A DNA stretch of 46,715 nt from Myxococcales bacterium (GCA_009692465.1 SHZD01000017.1:1-46715); one strand, 5' to 3'; numbered from the stretch's first letter, positions 33,887 to 43,152 are shown. Program-made: numbers and translations. Notes: generated by a model not told the origin, from the letters alone.

Positions 33887-36883
33887 CTACGGTTTCGCCT
33901 GCGGGCCGCCCAAATGGACCGTCGTTGGCGTGACATCCGCCGGTGGTGCCAACGCGGCTGTTCGCTCCAAGACCTGGCGGTGGACTTCTTCGCGCAGGCG
34001 CTTGTCGGCTAACTCGGTGATAAAAAACGAGACGTCCCGATAGATCGCTGCAGATTCTTTGGACATTTTTCCAGCGGAGACTTGCTTGTCAATGTCGCGC
34101 GCCATGCGCATCACGTCGACCGAAGCCAGCGCCAAATCGCGCACTGTAAACGCCGTCGGCAGTTCGAGATAGGCGGAAACGTCGGTCTCATCGGTGCTGG
34201 TGCGCAACGCGGCCAGAGCCCCGGCGCTGTTGAGCGCTTTGAGACCGATGACTGCGACCACTTTGCCGATCGGCTTGGTCGCGGACAGCGCCGCCATTAA
34301 CGCCGGCTCCGCGTCGGCACCCAACGGCGCGATGTCGTCGCGGGCCAGCAACGCCGCCATCCGCTTGGGGTCAATCGTGCGCCAGCGCGGCGTTCGATAA
34401 TTGCCGTCGTCTTTGAGTCCAGCCAGCACCCGCCGTAGGCCCGACACCCCGCGGTAGCGCGTCAACAGGCCAGCCGCCAGCCAGCGGTCGTCGGCATTGC
34501 GCATCACCAGCAGGTTTTCCATGTGGCTTTCTACGCGGTCAAAACGGGCCGAGAGTTCGCTACCCTCGCCGCCATCGGTCGCTTTTTGCACTGCCAGTTG
34601 CTTGAGCAACTCGCGCGCTGTCTTCATCAGCCCAGCGGTGCGCGTCACCGCGTGTGGCATGTCCAGACCTTGCTGCATGGCGTGGACATCGAGCAAAAGC
34701 GCCAAAGAATCAATGCCTTGGACATGGCCGAGCGCGTCGAGATCGGCCTGCACTGGCGGTACACCGTAGAGGTAAAATCGCCGATACCCTCGGAGCAAAG
34801 CCTTTGTATTAGCAGCGTTTTTGTAGCGCAACAGGGCGTCAGCAGCTTCATGGCGGCGCACATTGTTGGCCAGCCAGTGCTCAAGCACCGCGCCACAAGA
34901 ATCGCCGAGCAGGATAAGGTCGCCCTCCTCCAAGCGCGCCTCCGCCAACGCCAACACTTGATCGGGAGTCTTGGTGCCATCGACGTCGGCAAAGGCCCAC
35001 GTCGCCACTGCGTCGCGCAACGCCTTGCTCTCTTCGGCATTAGTGTCAGGGCGCTTGCTATCCGCGCCGGTAGAATTGGCCATCGCCAACAGCAGTGTGT
35101 GGGCGCGCTTTTGCACTGCAAGTTCGGGATCACGCAGCGCCGCCAACAGTCTGGACGCCAGCGCTGGCGCCAGCGATGCCTGCCAATCCGTGCTGGCGCG
35201 ACCCATGGTCAAAACCTTGTCCGACGCCGTACCGCGAGCGAGAAGCGCCAAGATATCGGCGCGAAACTGGGGCGAGCGCTCGGCCTGAGCGACATAGCGC
35301 GCTGCGGCGACCAAACCAGCCGGTGCTTTTTGCCACGCCGCAAAGGCTTCACTGCGATCGGTATCGCCCATCTCAGTGTCACTGCCCAAGAGCACCCGCA
35401 AAACATGGCCGGTCGTGTCGTGCTCAATAATTTGGCGACAAGCGGCATCCAACCCAGGGCGGGTCGAGGCGTAGTCACCGACCAGCACGGTCACCCGGCC
35501 TACAGCCGGAATGGACGCCAGCGTCGCCTCCAATACTTGGTCGGCAGTAATCGCCTGCAACGCTTGATTATAGTTTGAAAACTCGTCCGCAGCCAGCCCG
35601 TAGAGAGGCACTGCCGCCAAGTACTCTACCAACGAATCGCCAGAGGCCAATGCCAAGGCAAACTGCCCAGAAAGATAGCGCTTTGCCTCGTCCAATTCGC
35701 GCTCGGTCGGTCCTTGACGGCGCGCATTCTGCAACACGTCGTCAATTGCCCCCAGCGCGTCGCCCAATACTGCATTGCGAACACTACCTTGCAGCGACCA
35801 CCGCCCTGCAGTGCGCCGGGCGTCAAAACCGGAGTAGATCCCATAGGTATAGCCGCGTTTCTCGCGCAATTCGTTGAACAGCCGCGACGACGCTGACCCG
35901 CCCAAAATCTGATTGGCGACGATGAGCGCCGGCCATTGCTTGGTGCGCCGCGGTGGTCCCGGCACCACTTGGTGCATGGCGATTTGGACCGCGCCGTCGA
36001 CCGTGACCACGTGACAGGTATCAATGGTGGCCGGTTGCGGCAAAACCACCGTCGGCACCCACGGAATGGATTCGATCGCGGCGCCAAATTCGCGCTCGAT
36101 CGCTTGAGCCAGTGCGGCAGGCTCGATGTCGCCGACCACGGCCACGGTGCTGCCACCCAAACGGGTTGCCGCCGTCCACGCCTCCAGCAGTTGCTTGCGT
36201 TGAATCAGCGGCAGACTCTGCAGGGTCGGCGCGTCTGCGGCGTAGGGATGGTTGGGACTAAAGGCCAAGTTCAGGGCCAGCCGCGCGCTTATCGCTTCAG
36301 GATCACCGGCTTCGGCTTGCAGTTGCGCGGCGAGCTTGCGCCGGGTCGTTTCGATATCGGCCTTGTCGAAGGCCGGTTCGAGAACTAGCTCGCGGACCAA
36401 GGGCATCAGTTTGGTAAATTGGTGACTAAGAACCTGCGCTTCCACAACAACCGCATCGCCCAGAGCGTGCACCGACAGCGAAGCGCCCAAATCACCCAGT
36501 GCCGCGGCAAACGCAGTACCGGGATGGGCTTTGGTCCCCATCATGGCGACATCTTGGGCAAAATTTAGGGTGCCAGCGGGCCAGCGGTTGGCGGTGCCCG
36601 TCCACGCCAGCATTCGACCGCCGGGGATCACCCAGTGCAGATGAACCAGCGGCAATTCGTGGCGTTCGACGACCACCGCCGTGACGCCCGCTCCGGCTGC
36701 CGTCTTGCGAATCGGCACAATCGTCGGCTTCGGAAAATGGGCCTGCACCTGACCCGAAACTTGGGGCCGCGGCGGCCAGTTGTCGACGTCGAGTTTTTCA
36801 ACCGGCTTGGGCACCACCACCGGCGGCGCGCTGCAGGCGGGAGCGACGAACGAAATCAGCATCCAACGGAAAAGCGTTTTCAT
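33887..36883 (-). CDS. Inactive M16-family peptidase partner with long C-terminal extension, exported
   Basis: 998 aa with a lipoprotein-type leader (FVAPACS). Residues about 50-470 form the M16 two-domain fold. The zinc motif HxxEH is replaced (GTLNFAQDVAMMG), while the substrate-binding REKRGYTYGIYS near residue 355 is kept: the complementary pattern of the non-catalytic subunit in heterodimeric M16B proteases. A further 500 residues, apparently helical repeats, follow and are unusual for the family. The start overlaps the catalytic partner's stop as ATGA, so both are made together. The complex would act in the periplasm, perhaps clearing peptides. Confidence 0.85.
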   Translation of the reverse strand: MKTLFRWMLISFVAPACSAPPVVVPKPVEKLDVDNWPPRPQVSGQVQAHFPKPTIVPIRKTAAGAGVTAVVVERHELPLVHLHWVIPGGRMLAWTGTANRWPAGTLNFAQDVAMMGTKAHPGTAFAAALGDLGASLSVHALGDAVVVEAQVLSHQFTKLMPLVRELVLEPAFDKADIETTRRKLAAQLQAEAGDPEAISARLALNLAFSPNHPYAADAPTLQSLPLIQRKQLLEAWTAATRLGGSTVAVVGDIEPAALAQAIEREFGAAIESIPWVPTVVLPQPATIDTCHVVTVDGAVQIAMHQVVPGPPRRTKQWPALIVANQILGGSASSRLFNELREKRGYTYGIYSGFDARRTAGRWSLQGSVRNAVLGDALGAIDDVLQNARRQGPTERELDEAKRYLSGQFALALASGDSLVEYLAAVPLYGLAADEFSNYNQALQAITADQVLEATLASIPAVGRVTVLVGDYASTRPGLDAACRQIIEHDTTGHVLRVLLGSDTEMGDTDRSEAFAAWQKAPAGLVAAARYVAQAERSPQFRADILALLARGTASDKVLTMGRASTDWQASLAPALASRLLAALRDPELAVQKRAHTLLLAMANSTGADSKRPDTNAEESKALRDAVATWAFADVDGTKTPDQVLALAEARLEEGDLILLGDSCGAVLEHWLANNVRRHEAADALLRYKNAANTKALLRGYRRFYLYGVPPVQADLDALGHVQGIDSLALLLDVHAMQQGLDMPHAVTRTAGLMKTARELLKQLAVQKATDGGEGSELSARFDRVESHMENLLVMRNADDRWLAAGLLTRYRGVSGLRRVLAGLKDDGNYRTPRWRTIDPKRMAALLARDDIAPLGADAEPALMAALSATKPIGKVVAVIGLKALNSAGALAALRTSTDETDVSAYLELPTAFTVRDLALASVDVMRMARDIDKQVSAGKMSKESAAIYRDVSFFITELADKRLREEVHRQVLERTAALAPPADVTPTTVHLGGPQAKP

Positions 36884-38736
36884 TTCGCACCTTCCGTGGC
36901 TGTGGTCGGCAATTCGACTGGGACTGGGACTGGGACTGGGACTGGGGCTGGGGCTGGGGCTGGCTTTTCGGGTGCAATTGGGTCTGGTTTGCCGATTGGC
37001 GCCTCCGTGTACTTTTCAGCAGCTGGCCCGGTTGGCTTGTCAGTCGGAGCCGGGGCTGGGGCTGGGGCGCCAACGGAATCCGGGGCCGTCACCGGTGTCG
37101 CGTCGGCGGCTTGGGGTGTCGCGTCGGCGGCTTGGGGTGTCGCGTCGGCGGCTTGGGGTGTCGCGTCGGCGGCTTGGGGTGTCGCGTCGGCGGCTTGGGG
37201 TAGGGCTTCGGCGGCCTTGCGCCGTGCTTGCTCTTGCGCCCGCAGTTCAGCCGCGACCTTTTTAGCCTCAGCGTCGCTGATCGCCTTTTCGGTGCGGCGT
37301 ATCCAGTCGGGTTTGGATCCCACTGGGGTCGCGGCCGCGCCGACAGGCAACACTTCCAACTCAACTTCGCGGTCCCACGTCAGCCACATCCGCGCCACCC
37401 GCTGCACATCGGCCACCGTCACCGCCCGATAACGCGGCAATACTTGCGCCAGCTTGTTGGCGTCGCCGTAAAATACCTCAAACATCGCCAACAGTTCGGC
37501 CCGCCGCGCTGGACTTTCTGCCGCCATCACCCAGCCGGTTTCAAAGGCTACCCGCGCGCGGCGTAGCTCTTCGGGCGTTACCCCAAACTGGGCAATGCTA
37601 AGAATTTCTTCGCGAATTCTCTTCTTTGTCTCGGCAATCGCCGCCGGACCCGGTTCCGCCAGTTCGACGTAGACCTGAAACAAATCCATATCGCGACGGC
37701 CATGCGTGCCCGCCGAATAGCCCGACGCCAAGGTGCCTTGGCGCACCAGGCGCTTTTCCAGCCGCGAAGAATCGCCTGAGCCCAAGACTTCAGCTAATAA
37801 ATCAAGGGCATCCGAGTCAGGATCGGGGTGCGCAGGCACTTTCCACGCCAGATGAACAGCCGGCGCCCGCGTCAGCTTGTCGGTCAGACTGCCACTTTGA
37901 TGGCCCACTGGCGCCGGCTCTTCAATTTTGGTTCGCTGGATTTCCGCGCGGCGCACCACCAGCCCCAAAGTCTTGGTCACCAGCACTCGCGCCGTCGCCA
38001 CATCGACATCGCCGGACAGCACCAGCACGCAATTATTGGGCGTGTACCAACGCTGCCAAAAGTCGACAAAAGCCTGCACCGGCGCTTTGGTCAAATCGGC
38101 AATCGTGCCGATCGTGGCATGTCCCATCGCCCACGAGGCGTAGACCCGCTCGATGATCTCCAGATGCGAGCGCACCAATGGACGATTTTCAATTCTTTCA
38201 CGCAGTTCCTCCATCACAGTCTGGCGCTGATTTTCGACATTGGCGGCGTCGATAACCAGATTGGCAAACCGCTCGGCCTCGAGCCACAGCGCCAATTCCA
38301 AGGCCGGTCGCGGCACAACTTGGTAATACCACGTGCGATCCGCGCTAGTGTTGGCATTGAGATCGGCGCCCTGCCCTTCGAGCGCCCGCATATGCTCCAT
38401 TTTGCCGGCGTGTTTGCTGCCCTGAAACATCATGTGTTCAAAAAAATGCGCAATCCCGCTTAATCCTTTGGTTTCATCGCGCGACCCGACGTCGACCATG
38501 ATCCCTACCGCCACCAACGGCGCCGACCGATCGGTGTGCACCAGCACCCGCATCCCGTTGTTAAGGGTGAATTTGTCAAACACCCACGGCTTGGGCTGCG
38601 GCCACGGCGCTTCGGGCTCAACCGCAACTAGCGGCGGCTTTTTGGCCTTTTTGGCAGCCAGTGCTGGTTGCGCGGCAAGGCAAACGCCAACCGCGCATGA
38701 GACAACCACAGCCAGCGTAAGTTTTGATTTTTGCAT
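36880..38736 (-). CDS. Catalytic M16-family zinc metallopeptidase, exported
   Basis: The ATG at 38736 gives 618 aa and a signal peptide ending ALAA before KKAKK. The zinc-binding and catalytic HFFEH lies at about residue 96 in SGIAHFFEHMMFQGSKH, with the downstream Glu in the usual NANTSADRTWYY region. The fold spans about 45-480. It pairs with the inactive homologue encoded downstream with a four-base overlap. The C-terminus is a low-complexity tail with five ATPQAAD units and an AP/VP-rich end made of 6-bp repeats, possibly a spacer through the periplasm. Divergent from aspS across 132 bases. Confidence 0.9.
   Translation of the reverse strand: MQKSKLTLAVVVSCAVGVCLAAQPALAAKKAKKPPLVAVEPEAPWPQPKPWVFDKFTLNNGMRVLVHTDRSAPLVAVGIMVDVGSRDETKGLSGIAHFFEHMMFQGSKHAGKMEHMRALEGQGADLNANTSADRTWYYQVVPRPALELALWLEAERFANLVIDAANVENQRQTVMEELRERIENRPLVRSHLEIIERVYASWAMGHATIGTIADLTKAPVQAFVDFWQRWYTPNNCVLVLSGDVDVATARVLVTKTLGLVVRRAEIQRTKIEEPAPVGHQSGSLTDKLTRAPAVHLAWKVPAHPDPDSDALDLLAEVLGSGDSSRLEKRLVRQGTLASGYSAGTHGRRDMDLFQVYVELAEPGPAAIAETKKRIREEILSIAQFGVTPEELRRARVAFETGWVMAAESPARRAELLAMFEVFYGDANKLAQVLPRYRAVTVADVQRVARMWLTWDREVELEVLPVGAAATPVGSKPDWIRRTEKAISDAEAKKVAAELRAQEQARRKAAEALPQAADATPQAADATPQAADATPQAADATPQAADATPVTAPDSVGAPAPAPAPTDKPTGPAAEKYTEAPIGKPDPIAPEKPAPAPAPVPVPVPVPVELPTTATEGAK
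36915..36965. repeat. 6-bp tandem repeat in the M16 gene tail
   Basis: Runs of GGGACT and GGGGCT encode alternating Pro-Val and Pro-Ala near the C-terminus of the catalytic M16 protein. Confidence 0.85.
37094..37198. repeat. 21-bp tandem repeat, five identical units
   Basis: Units of GGTGTCGCGTCGGCGGCTTG plus G, in frame on the reverse strand, encoding the repeated ATPQAAD tail of the M16 peptidase. The copies are identical, so the expansion is recent. Confidence 0.95.
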
Positions 38737-38868
38737 GGGAATCACGACCTGCCCCGCTCGAACGAGCGCCGAATGTAGCACCGGTGGGGACTGCCGACTA
38801 GGCCTTGATGGACCTGCGCGAACCCCTTAGGATGCCGCCCCCGCTTTTGGCAGCGGTTGGAGAAGGCG

Positions 38869-40725
38869 ATGACCTCGATTTTGCTGACCTCGATTTTGCC
38901 GACCTCGATTTTGCCGACCTCGATTTTGCCGACCTCGATTTTGCCGACCTCGATTTTGGAAACGGCGCGGCGGACTTGTGGCAATGGCGTGTACCGATCT
39001 GGCGATATTGACCGTCAAGTCGCAGTGTTCGGCTGGGTGCAGGCCTATCGCAACCACGGTGGCGTGTTGTTTATCGATGTGCGCGACCGCACTGGTTTTG
39101 TGCAACTGCGCTGCGAAACCGATCGCGCGGCGGTGTACGCGACGGCGCTGACGCTGCGACCCGAGTGGGTGGTGGCGGCGACGGGCAAGGTCATTTCGCG
39201 CGCAAGCAATACCAATTCCAAGATTGCGACCGGCGACGTGGAGATTGAGGTCCACGCCCTTGAAGTCCTTTCCGAGGCGCAGACCCCGCCGTTTGAGATC
39301 AAGGACGGCGTCAACGCCAATGACGACTTACGCTTGCAGTATAGATACTTGGATTTGCGGCGCCCCGAACTGAGCAAGAACTTTGCCGCGCGGTCGCACA
39401 TCACCCAATTGACGCGCAAGTATTTTATCGAGCATGACTTTTTGGAGCTGGAAACGCCGATTCTGACCAAATCGACCCCAGAAGGCGCGCGCGACTATCT
39501 GGTGCCCAGTCGGGTGCACGGTGGGCAGTTTTACGCGCTGCCGCAGTCTCCTCAGCAATTCAAGCAGTTGTTCATGATGGCCGGGATGGATCGCTACATG
39601 CAGATTTGCCGCTGTTTTCGCGACGAAGACTTGCGGGCGGACCGGCAGCCGGAGTTTACCCAGCTCGATCTGGAAATGTCGTTTGTGACGCCCGAGCAAC
39701 TCTATGAGTTGTTAGAGGGTTACGTTGCTATGGTCTGGAAAGAGTTTTTGGGCGTCGACATCGCCTTGCCGGTGCAACGGATGACCTACGCGCAGGCGAT
39801 GGACACCTACGGCTGCGATAAACCCGACTTGCGCTTTGAGTTGCCACTGTGCGACATCACGGAGACAGTGCGCGGGGCGACAGAGTTTCGGGTGTTTACC
39901 GCGGCGCTTGAAAGTGGCGGCAGGGTCAAGGCCTTGGCGCTGCCCGACGGTTCTGCCTTTACCCGCAAAGACTTGGACACCACGTTGCCTCAAGAAGCGG
40001 CAACCCACGGCGCCAAAGGGCTGGCGTGGGCGCGGATCGCCGCAGGTGGCGAGTGGTCGGGGCCGGTGGCCAAGGCGCTGTCCGTCGAGTTGCGGGCCGA
40101 GTTGGCGGCCAAGTTGGGGGTCGGCGACGGCGCACTGATCCTGTTTGTGGCCGACAAGGCCGCGGTCGTCAACGCTTCTCTCGCGCGGCTGCGCTTGGTG
40201 GCTGCGGAGCGCCTGGGGCTTCTGCTCAAGTCCAAGTGGGCGTTCTTGTGGGTCACCGACTTTCCGATGTTTGAGTATGACGACGGCGAAAAGCGCTGGT
40301 CGGCGATGCACCACCCGTTTACCAGCCCGCGGCCGGACCAAGTGCATCTGCTAGACAGCGAACCGGGGGCAGTTTTGGCCCAGGCCTACGACTTGGTGGT
40401 CAATGGCACTGAGTTGGGCGGCGGGTCGATTCGGATTCACCGCAGTGACTTACAAGCCAAGGTTTTTGGGCTGCTGGGCTTGAGCGACGAGCAAGTGCGC
40501 GATAAATTTGGCTTCTTTGTCGATGCCCTCAAGTACGGCACCCCGCCGCACGGCGGCATCGCCTTTGGTTTGGACCGCTTGATGATGCTTTTAGTCGGCG
40601 CGGACAGTTTGCGCGATGTGATTGCCTTTCCCAAGACGGCGCGGGCGGCGTGCCTGATGTCGCAAGCGCCGTGTGCGGTCGATGAGCGGCAGTTGGCGGA
40701 GCTGCATATTGCGGTGGCGAAGTAG
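38869..40725 (+). CDS. aspS: Aspartyl-tRNA synthetase with a repeat-extended N-terminus
   Basis: The ATG at 38869 follows GGAGAAGG and gives 618 aa, normal for the bacterial type. It charges tRNA-Asp (or also tRNA-Asn if non-discriminating). OB-fold anticodon domain (about 35-140), motif 2 [14 protein letters not shown] near 250, a bacterial GAD insertion (about 300-420), and motif 3 [12 protein letters not shown] near 566. The first 30 residues are odd: six near-identical TSIL(P) units from a 15-bp minisatellite. The original N-terminus was probably [13 protein letters not shown]. All catalytic motifs are intact, so the extension is presumably tolerated. Confidence 0.95.
   Translation: MTSILLTSILPTSILPTSILPTSILPTSILETARRTCGNGVYRSGDIDRQVAVFGWVQAYRNHGGVLFIDVRDRTGFVQLRCETDRAAVYATALTLRPEWVVAATGKVISRASNTNSKIATGDVEIEVHALEVLSEAQTPPFEIKDGVNANDDLRLQYRYLDLRRPELSKNFAARSHITQLTRKYFIEHDFLELETPILTKSTPEGARDYLVPSRVHGGQFYALPQSPQQFKQLFMMAGMDRYMQICRCFRDEDLRADRQPEFTQLDLEMSFVTPEQLYELLEGYVAMVWKEFLGVDIALPVQRMTYAQAMDTYGCDKPDLRFELPLCDITETVRGATEFRVFTAALESGGRVKALALPDGSAFTRKDLDTTLPQEAATHGAKGLAWARIAAGGEWSGPVAKALSVELRAELAAKLGVGDGALILFVADKAAVVNASLARLRLVAAERLGLLLKSKWAFLWVTDFPMFEYDDGEKRWSAMHHPFTSPRPDQVHLLDSEPGAVLAQAYDLVVNGTELGGGSIRIHRSDLQAKVFGLLGLSDEQVRDKFGFFVDALKYGTPPHGGIAFGLDRLMMLLVGADSLRDVIAFPKTARAACLMSQAPCAVDERQLAELHIAVAK
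38872..38961. repeat. 15-bp tandem repeat at the aspS start, six units
   Basis: Units of ACCTCGATTTTGCCG begin at the second codon of aspS and keep the frame. The first unit has CTG for CCG and the last ends GGAA. Confidence 0.95.
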
Positions 40726-40753
40726 GACGAGGCGGTCGCGGCGAATTCGTCCT
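40724..40753. terminator. Hairpin after aspS
   Basis: Arms AGGACGA and TCGTCCT, starting within the stop codon of aspS and facing a convergent gene remnant. No strong T-run follows. Confidence 0.45.
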
Positions 40754-40788
40754 AAGCGCGGGCATCAGCTGGCTCATAGCCCCGGCGT

Positions 40789-41005
40789 TTACTGACAGTT
40801 TCCGTTGCTGCACGTCTTGTTGGTGCCGCACTTGAAGCCATCGGGCAAAGTCTCGATCAGACAGCCTGAAGCGGCCAAGCAAAAATCGGTGGTACACGGA
40901 TTGTTGTCGTTGCAGACGACATCTTTGCCGACGCACTTGCCTGCCGTGCACGTTTCGTTGGCCGTACACGGGTTGCCATCGAAGCAGCCCTTGGAATCGC
41001 GCGCT
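40789..41005 (-). pseudogene. 3' remnant of a Cys-rich secreted protein gene
   Basis: On the reverse strand the frame ending at TAA 40789-40791 reads RDSKGCFDGNPC, then CNDNNPCTTDFC and CGTNKTCSNGNCQ. The D-x-N-P-C-T-x-D-x-C pattern is the repeat of Myxococcota Cys-rich surface proteins. The frame is open upstream only to about 41057 and has no ATG, GTG or TTG start, signal peptide or ribosome binding site. It is therefore the tail of a lost gene rather than a small gene. A duplicated AAAATGACGC lies just upstream (about 41020-41038). Confidence 0.6.
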
Positions 41006-41048
41006 TCAGCAAGCAGAAAAATGACGCAAAATGACGCGGTTCTTTGGG

Positions 41049-42047
41049 CTACTTACACGCCTTAAACGCAGTTTCCAAACCGGTCTTAACCCCGGCCTCG
41101 ACCGTTCCCGGCGCGGCTGTCGCCAGCTTGTCGAGCAAAGGCTTGCCAGCGTCTTTGGCGCACATGTTGCCAAGAATCGTCGGCACCCATGACTTGCCCG
41201 CGCCGTCCAGGATGTCGAAACTCTCAACCAGCGCGGCGACCAAAGCGTCGCTCTTGCCCTTGAAGCCACCCAATCCGCTCAAAATGAAGTCGCGGATCGC
41301 CGGATCGGCATTGGCCTTGAACACCGCGACTTGGCGGTCAACCGTCGACCAGCGGTCGTAGTCCAGTTTCTTTTCGACGACCCGCTGGTACTCCATCGGA
41401 CCCATGTTCATCACGCAGATGAACATGTTCCGCCAGCCCGGCGAGTTGGTCGAACTGCTGAGCGCATCGTCAATGCCCTTGAGCACCTCAGGATCGCTGG
41501 CCAGCGAAGTGCAGGCTCCTTGGGCAAGCGCTGAACGCACCGCGCTATTTCCCGTTCGCGCCGCTTGGGCCAGCTGCGACAGGATCGTTTTCTTGAACTT
41601 TTCCTTGTCTTCGGCAGACAGCGTCGGATTGGTGGTAACGCTGCCGACCATCCGAATTGCGGCACTAGCGGCGTCGACTGCGGCTTGACCCGGCTTGAAG
41701 TTCTCCTTTTTCTCGTCAAGTTCGCCGGCATTGAGAGCCGAAATGGCCATGTTGGTGGCAACCAGCTTGTCGTCCAAGCTGGCGGCAGCGGCTTTGGCAG
41801 TCATTTCAGCGATTTTTTCAGGCGTCATTGCCGTTGCAGCGGCAGCAGCGGCCGGGTTGGCTGCAGCGGCCTCGGCGGCAGGCTTGGCAGCGTTGTCGCC
41901 GGCCTTGCCTTCGGCTGGAGCTTCTGGCTTGGCTTCGGGTTTGGCCTCACCTGCAGCAGCGGCCTTGGGTTGCTCTTTGGTGCAGGACGCAGTGGACAAC
42001 GAGAGTGCGGCGAAGACGATAGCCGCGCGTGTGGACAACAGGTTCAC
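41049..42047 (-). CDS. Lipoprotein of unknown function with helical repeats
   Basis: GTG at 42047 follows AAGGAG at six bases and gives 332 aa; the frame is open further but unsupported. The leader VNLLSTRAAIVFAALSLS ends at lipobox TASC. An Ala/Lys/Glu/Pro-rich linker (about 25-75) resembles a periplasm-spanning tether. The rest is helical, with PGQAAVDAASAAIRMVGS, SALAQGACTSLASDPEVL and SFDILDGAGKSWVPTIL suggesting HEAT-like repeats. A scaffold role is inference. Repeat copy g lies between it and the upstream beta-barrel gene. Confidence 0.75.
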   Translation of the reverse strand: MNLLSTRAAIVFAALSLSTASCTKEQPKAAAAGEAKPEAKPEAPAEGKAGDNAAKPAAEAAAANPAAAAAATAMTPEKIAEMTAKAAAASLDDKLVATNMAISALNAGELDEKKENFKPGQAAVDAASAAIRMVGSVTTNPTLSAEDKEKFKKTILSQLAQAARTGNSAVRSALAQGACTSLASDPEVLKGIDDALSSSTNSPGWRNMFICVMNMGPMEYQRVVEKKLDYDRWSTVDRQVAVFKANADPAIRDFILSGLGGFKGKSDALVAALVESFDILDGAGKSWVPTILGNMCAKDAGKPLLDKLATAAPGTVEAGVKTGLETAFKACK

Positions 42048-42195
42048 AGGAACTCCTTGAGCGGCAAAATGGCCGTGCGACCGTACTGTGGACGCATTGG
42101 CGGTTGAAGTCAACCGGGCACTGCGATCGTACTGATTGTTCAACTGCCTAATCTGCAAAATAAAACCCAATCCAGCCTGAAGCGAATGTGGATCG

Positions 42196-42370
42196 CTAGG
42201 GCGGAGCGGCCAGATTTCGGCTGGGCTGTCCGCCAGCACCGCGAACAGCTATCGCTAATCCCGAGAAATTTCCGTCACGAACTTGGAGCGGCGAAACGCC
42301 GCGGGCGTTCGCTCGCGACCCACGAAACAAGCACGGAGGACCGTCCAGATGGCATCTGGGCTGTCCTCTA
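42196..42370 (+). repeat. Family II structured repeat, copy g (long, diverged)
   Basis: CTA occurs at both ends. The core (GGAGCGGCGAAACGCCGC, GCTCGCGACCCACGAAACAAGC) and the terminal hairpin with arms GGAC/GTCC and CCAGAT/ATCTGG are recognisable. It is about 30 bp longer than other copies on its left side. The right-hand CTA is exactly the stop codon of the beta-barrel gene on the reverse strand. Confidence 0.72.
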
Positions 42371-42919
42371 CAACGCCTTGAAATCCCAGCCCACACTCAA
42401 CATGGTGCCGGAGGTATTGGCCGAGTCGCCGATATCAAGGGCCAACACGGCGCCGCGCACGCTCAATGGTCCGGAACGCCAGCCAATGCCGATGCTTCCA
42501 CCCGGTTTGATGTCGCTCGTTCCAGTGGCTGCTGCGCCGTTGACGTGGCCAGTTGCCAAAGTCGGTCCAACCTCCGCGGTGGCGAATACACCGGCCGCGG
42601 TGCCGGTAGTACGGTAGACGAGTCCCGCCCACAACGCTTTGACGTCTATGCCAATTTTGGTCGTAATGCCGCCGGCGGTGAAGTCTTTTTCGCTACCGGC
42701 CAAGTAGCCAGCGCGCACGGTCAGGGCGAACTGCGGCTGCAGGGTGTGCTCGTAACGAACCAGCCCGAAATACTGCATTCCTGTCGAGTTCGCGAGCTTG
42801 CCGACAGGGACGTTGACGCCCAGATCCAAGCCCAGCACCCGCGGTGCGATGTCGGCGGCGGCAGGGACGGCGACCAAAAGCGAAAATAGGCATGAAAGCA
42901 GAGCAATTCGGCGGAGCAT
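42368..42919 (-). CDS. Outer-membrane beta-barrel-like protein
   Basis: The ATG at 42919 follows AAGGAG and gives 183 aa. Signal peptide MLRRIALLSCLFSLLVAVPA ends near AAADIAP. The rest alternates hydrophobic and polar residues with Gly-rich turns (VRYEHTLQPQFALTVRAGY, VGPTLATGHVNG, GGSIGIGWRSGPLSVRGAV) and ends VGWDFKAL. This suits a small eight-stranded outer-membrane barrel of the OmpA/OmpW type, though the family is not certain. The stop codon coincides with the target duplication of repeat copy g. Confidence 0.75.
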   Translation of the reverse strand: MLRRIALLSCLFSLLVAVPAAADIAPRVLGLDLGVNVPVGKLANSTGMQYFGLVRYEHTLQPQFALTVRAGYLAGSEKDFTAGGITTKIGIDVKALWAGLVYRTTGTAAGVFATAEVGPTLATGHVNGAAATGTSDIKPGGSIGIGWRSGPLSVRGAVLALDIGDSANTSGTMLSVGWDFKAL

Positions 42920-43130
42920 TGCGGGACTCCTTGGGGTTAAGCCGAGGGCTTGGGCGTTGGTTTGGCTGTCATTCATTGAGCTTGGCTGGCCTTCATTGGG
43001 TTTGGCCCACTTGTGGGTGGTGGTCGTGGTCGGGGAGAGTTCCGCATGCCGCCAAATCGGCACCCACGATGCATGAAGCTCCTTGAGCGGCATGTGGAAT
43101 GTGGGCCGCAGCTGCGGACCACCGCGGGGG

Positions 43131-43152
43131 TTGGGGGGCGGCGCGCCCCCAA
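43131..43152 (-). terminator. GC-rich hairpin after the interrupted gene
   Basis: Arms TTGGGGG and CCCCCAA around a GC-rich loop, 22 bases past the stop of the reverse-strand gene at 43174. The rest of 42920-43173 holds a palindrome CCGCAGCTGCGG and no gene. Confidence 0.5.

Noticed and set aside
3140-42370. Family II repeats as integron attC sites, because they lie 3' of genes and form hairpins
   Set aside because: The R' and R'' core sites are missing, the neighbours are ordinary chromosomal genes on both strands, no integrase is present, and the flanking TNA duplications point to transposition-like insertion instead.
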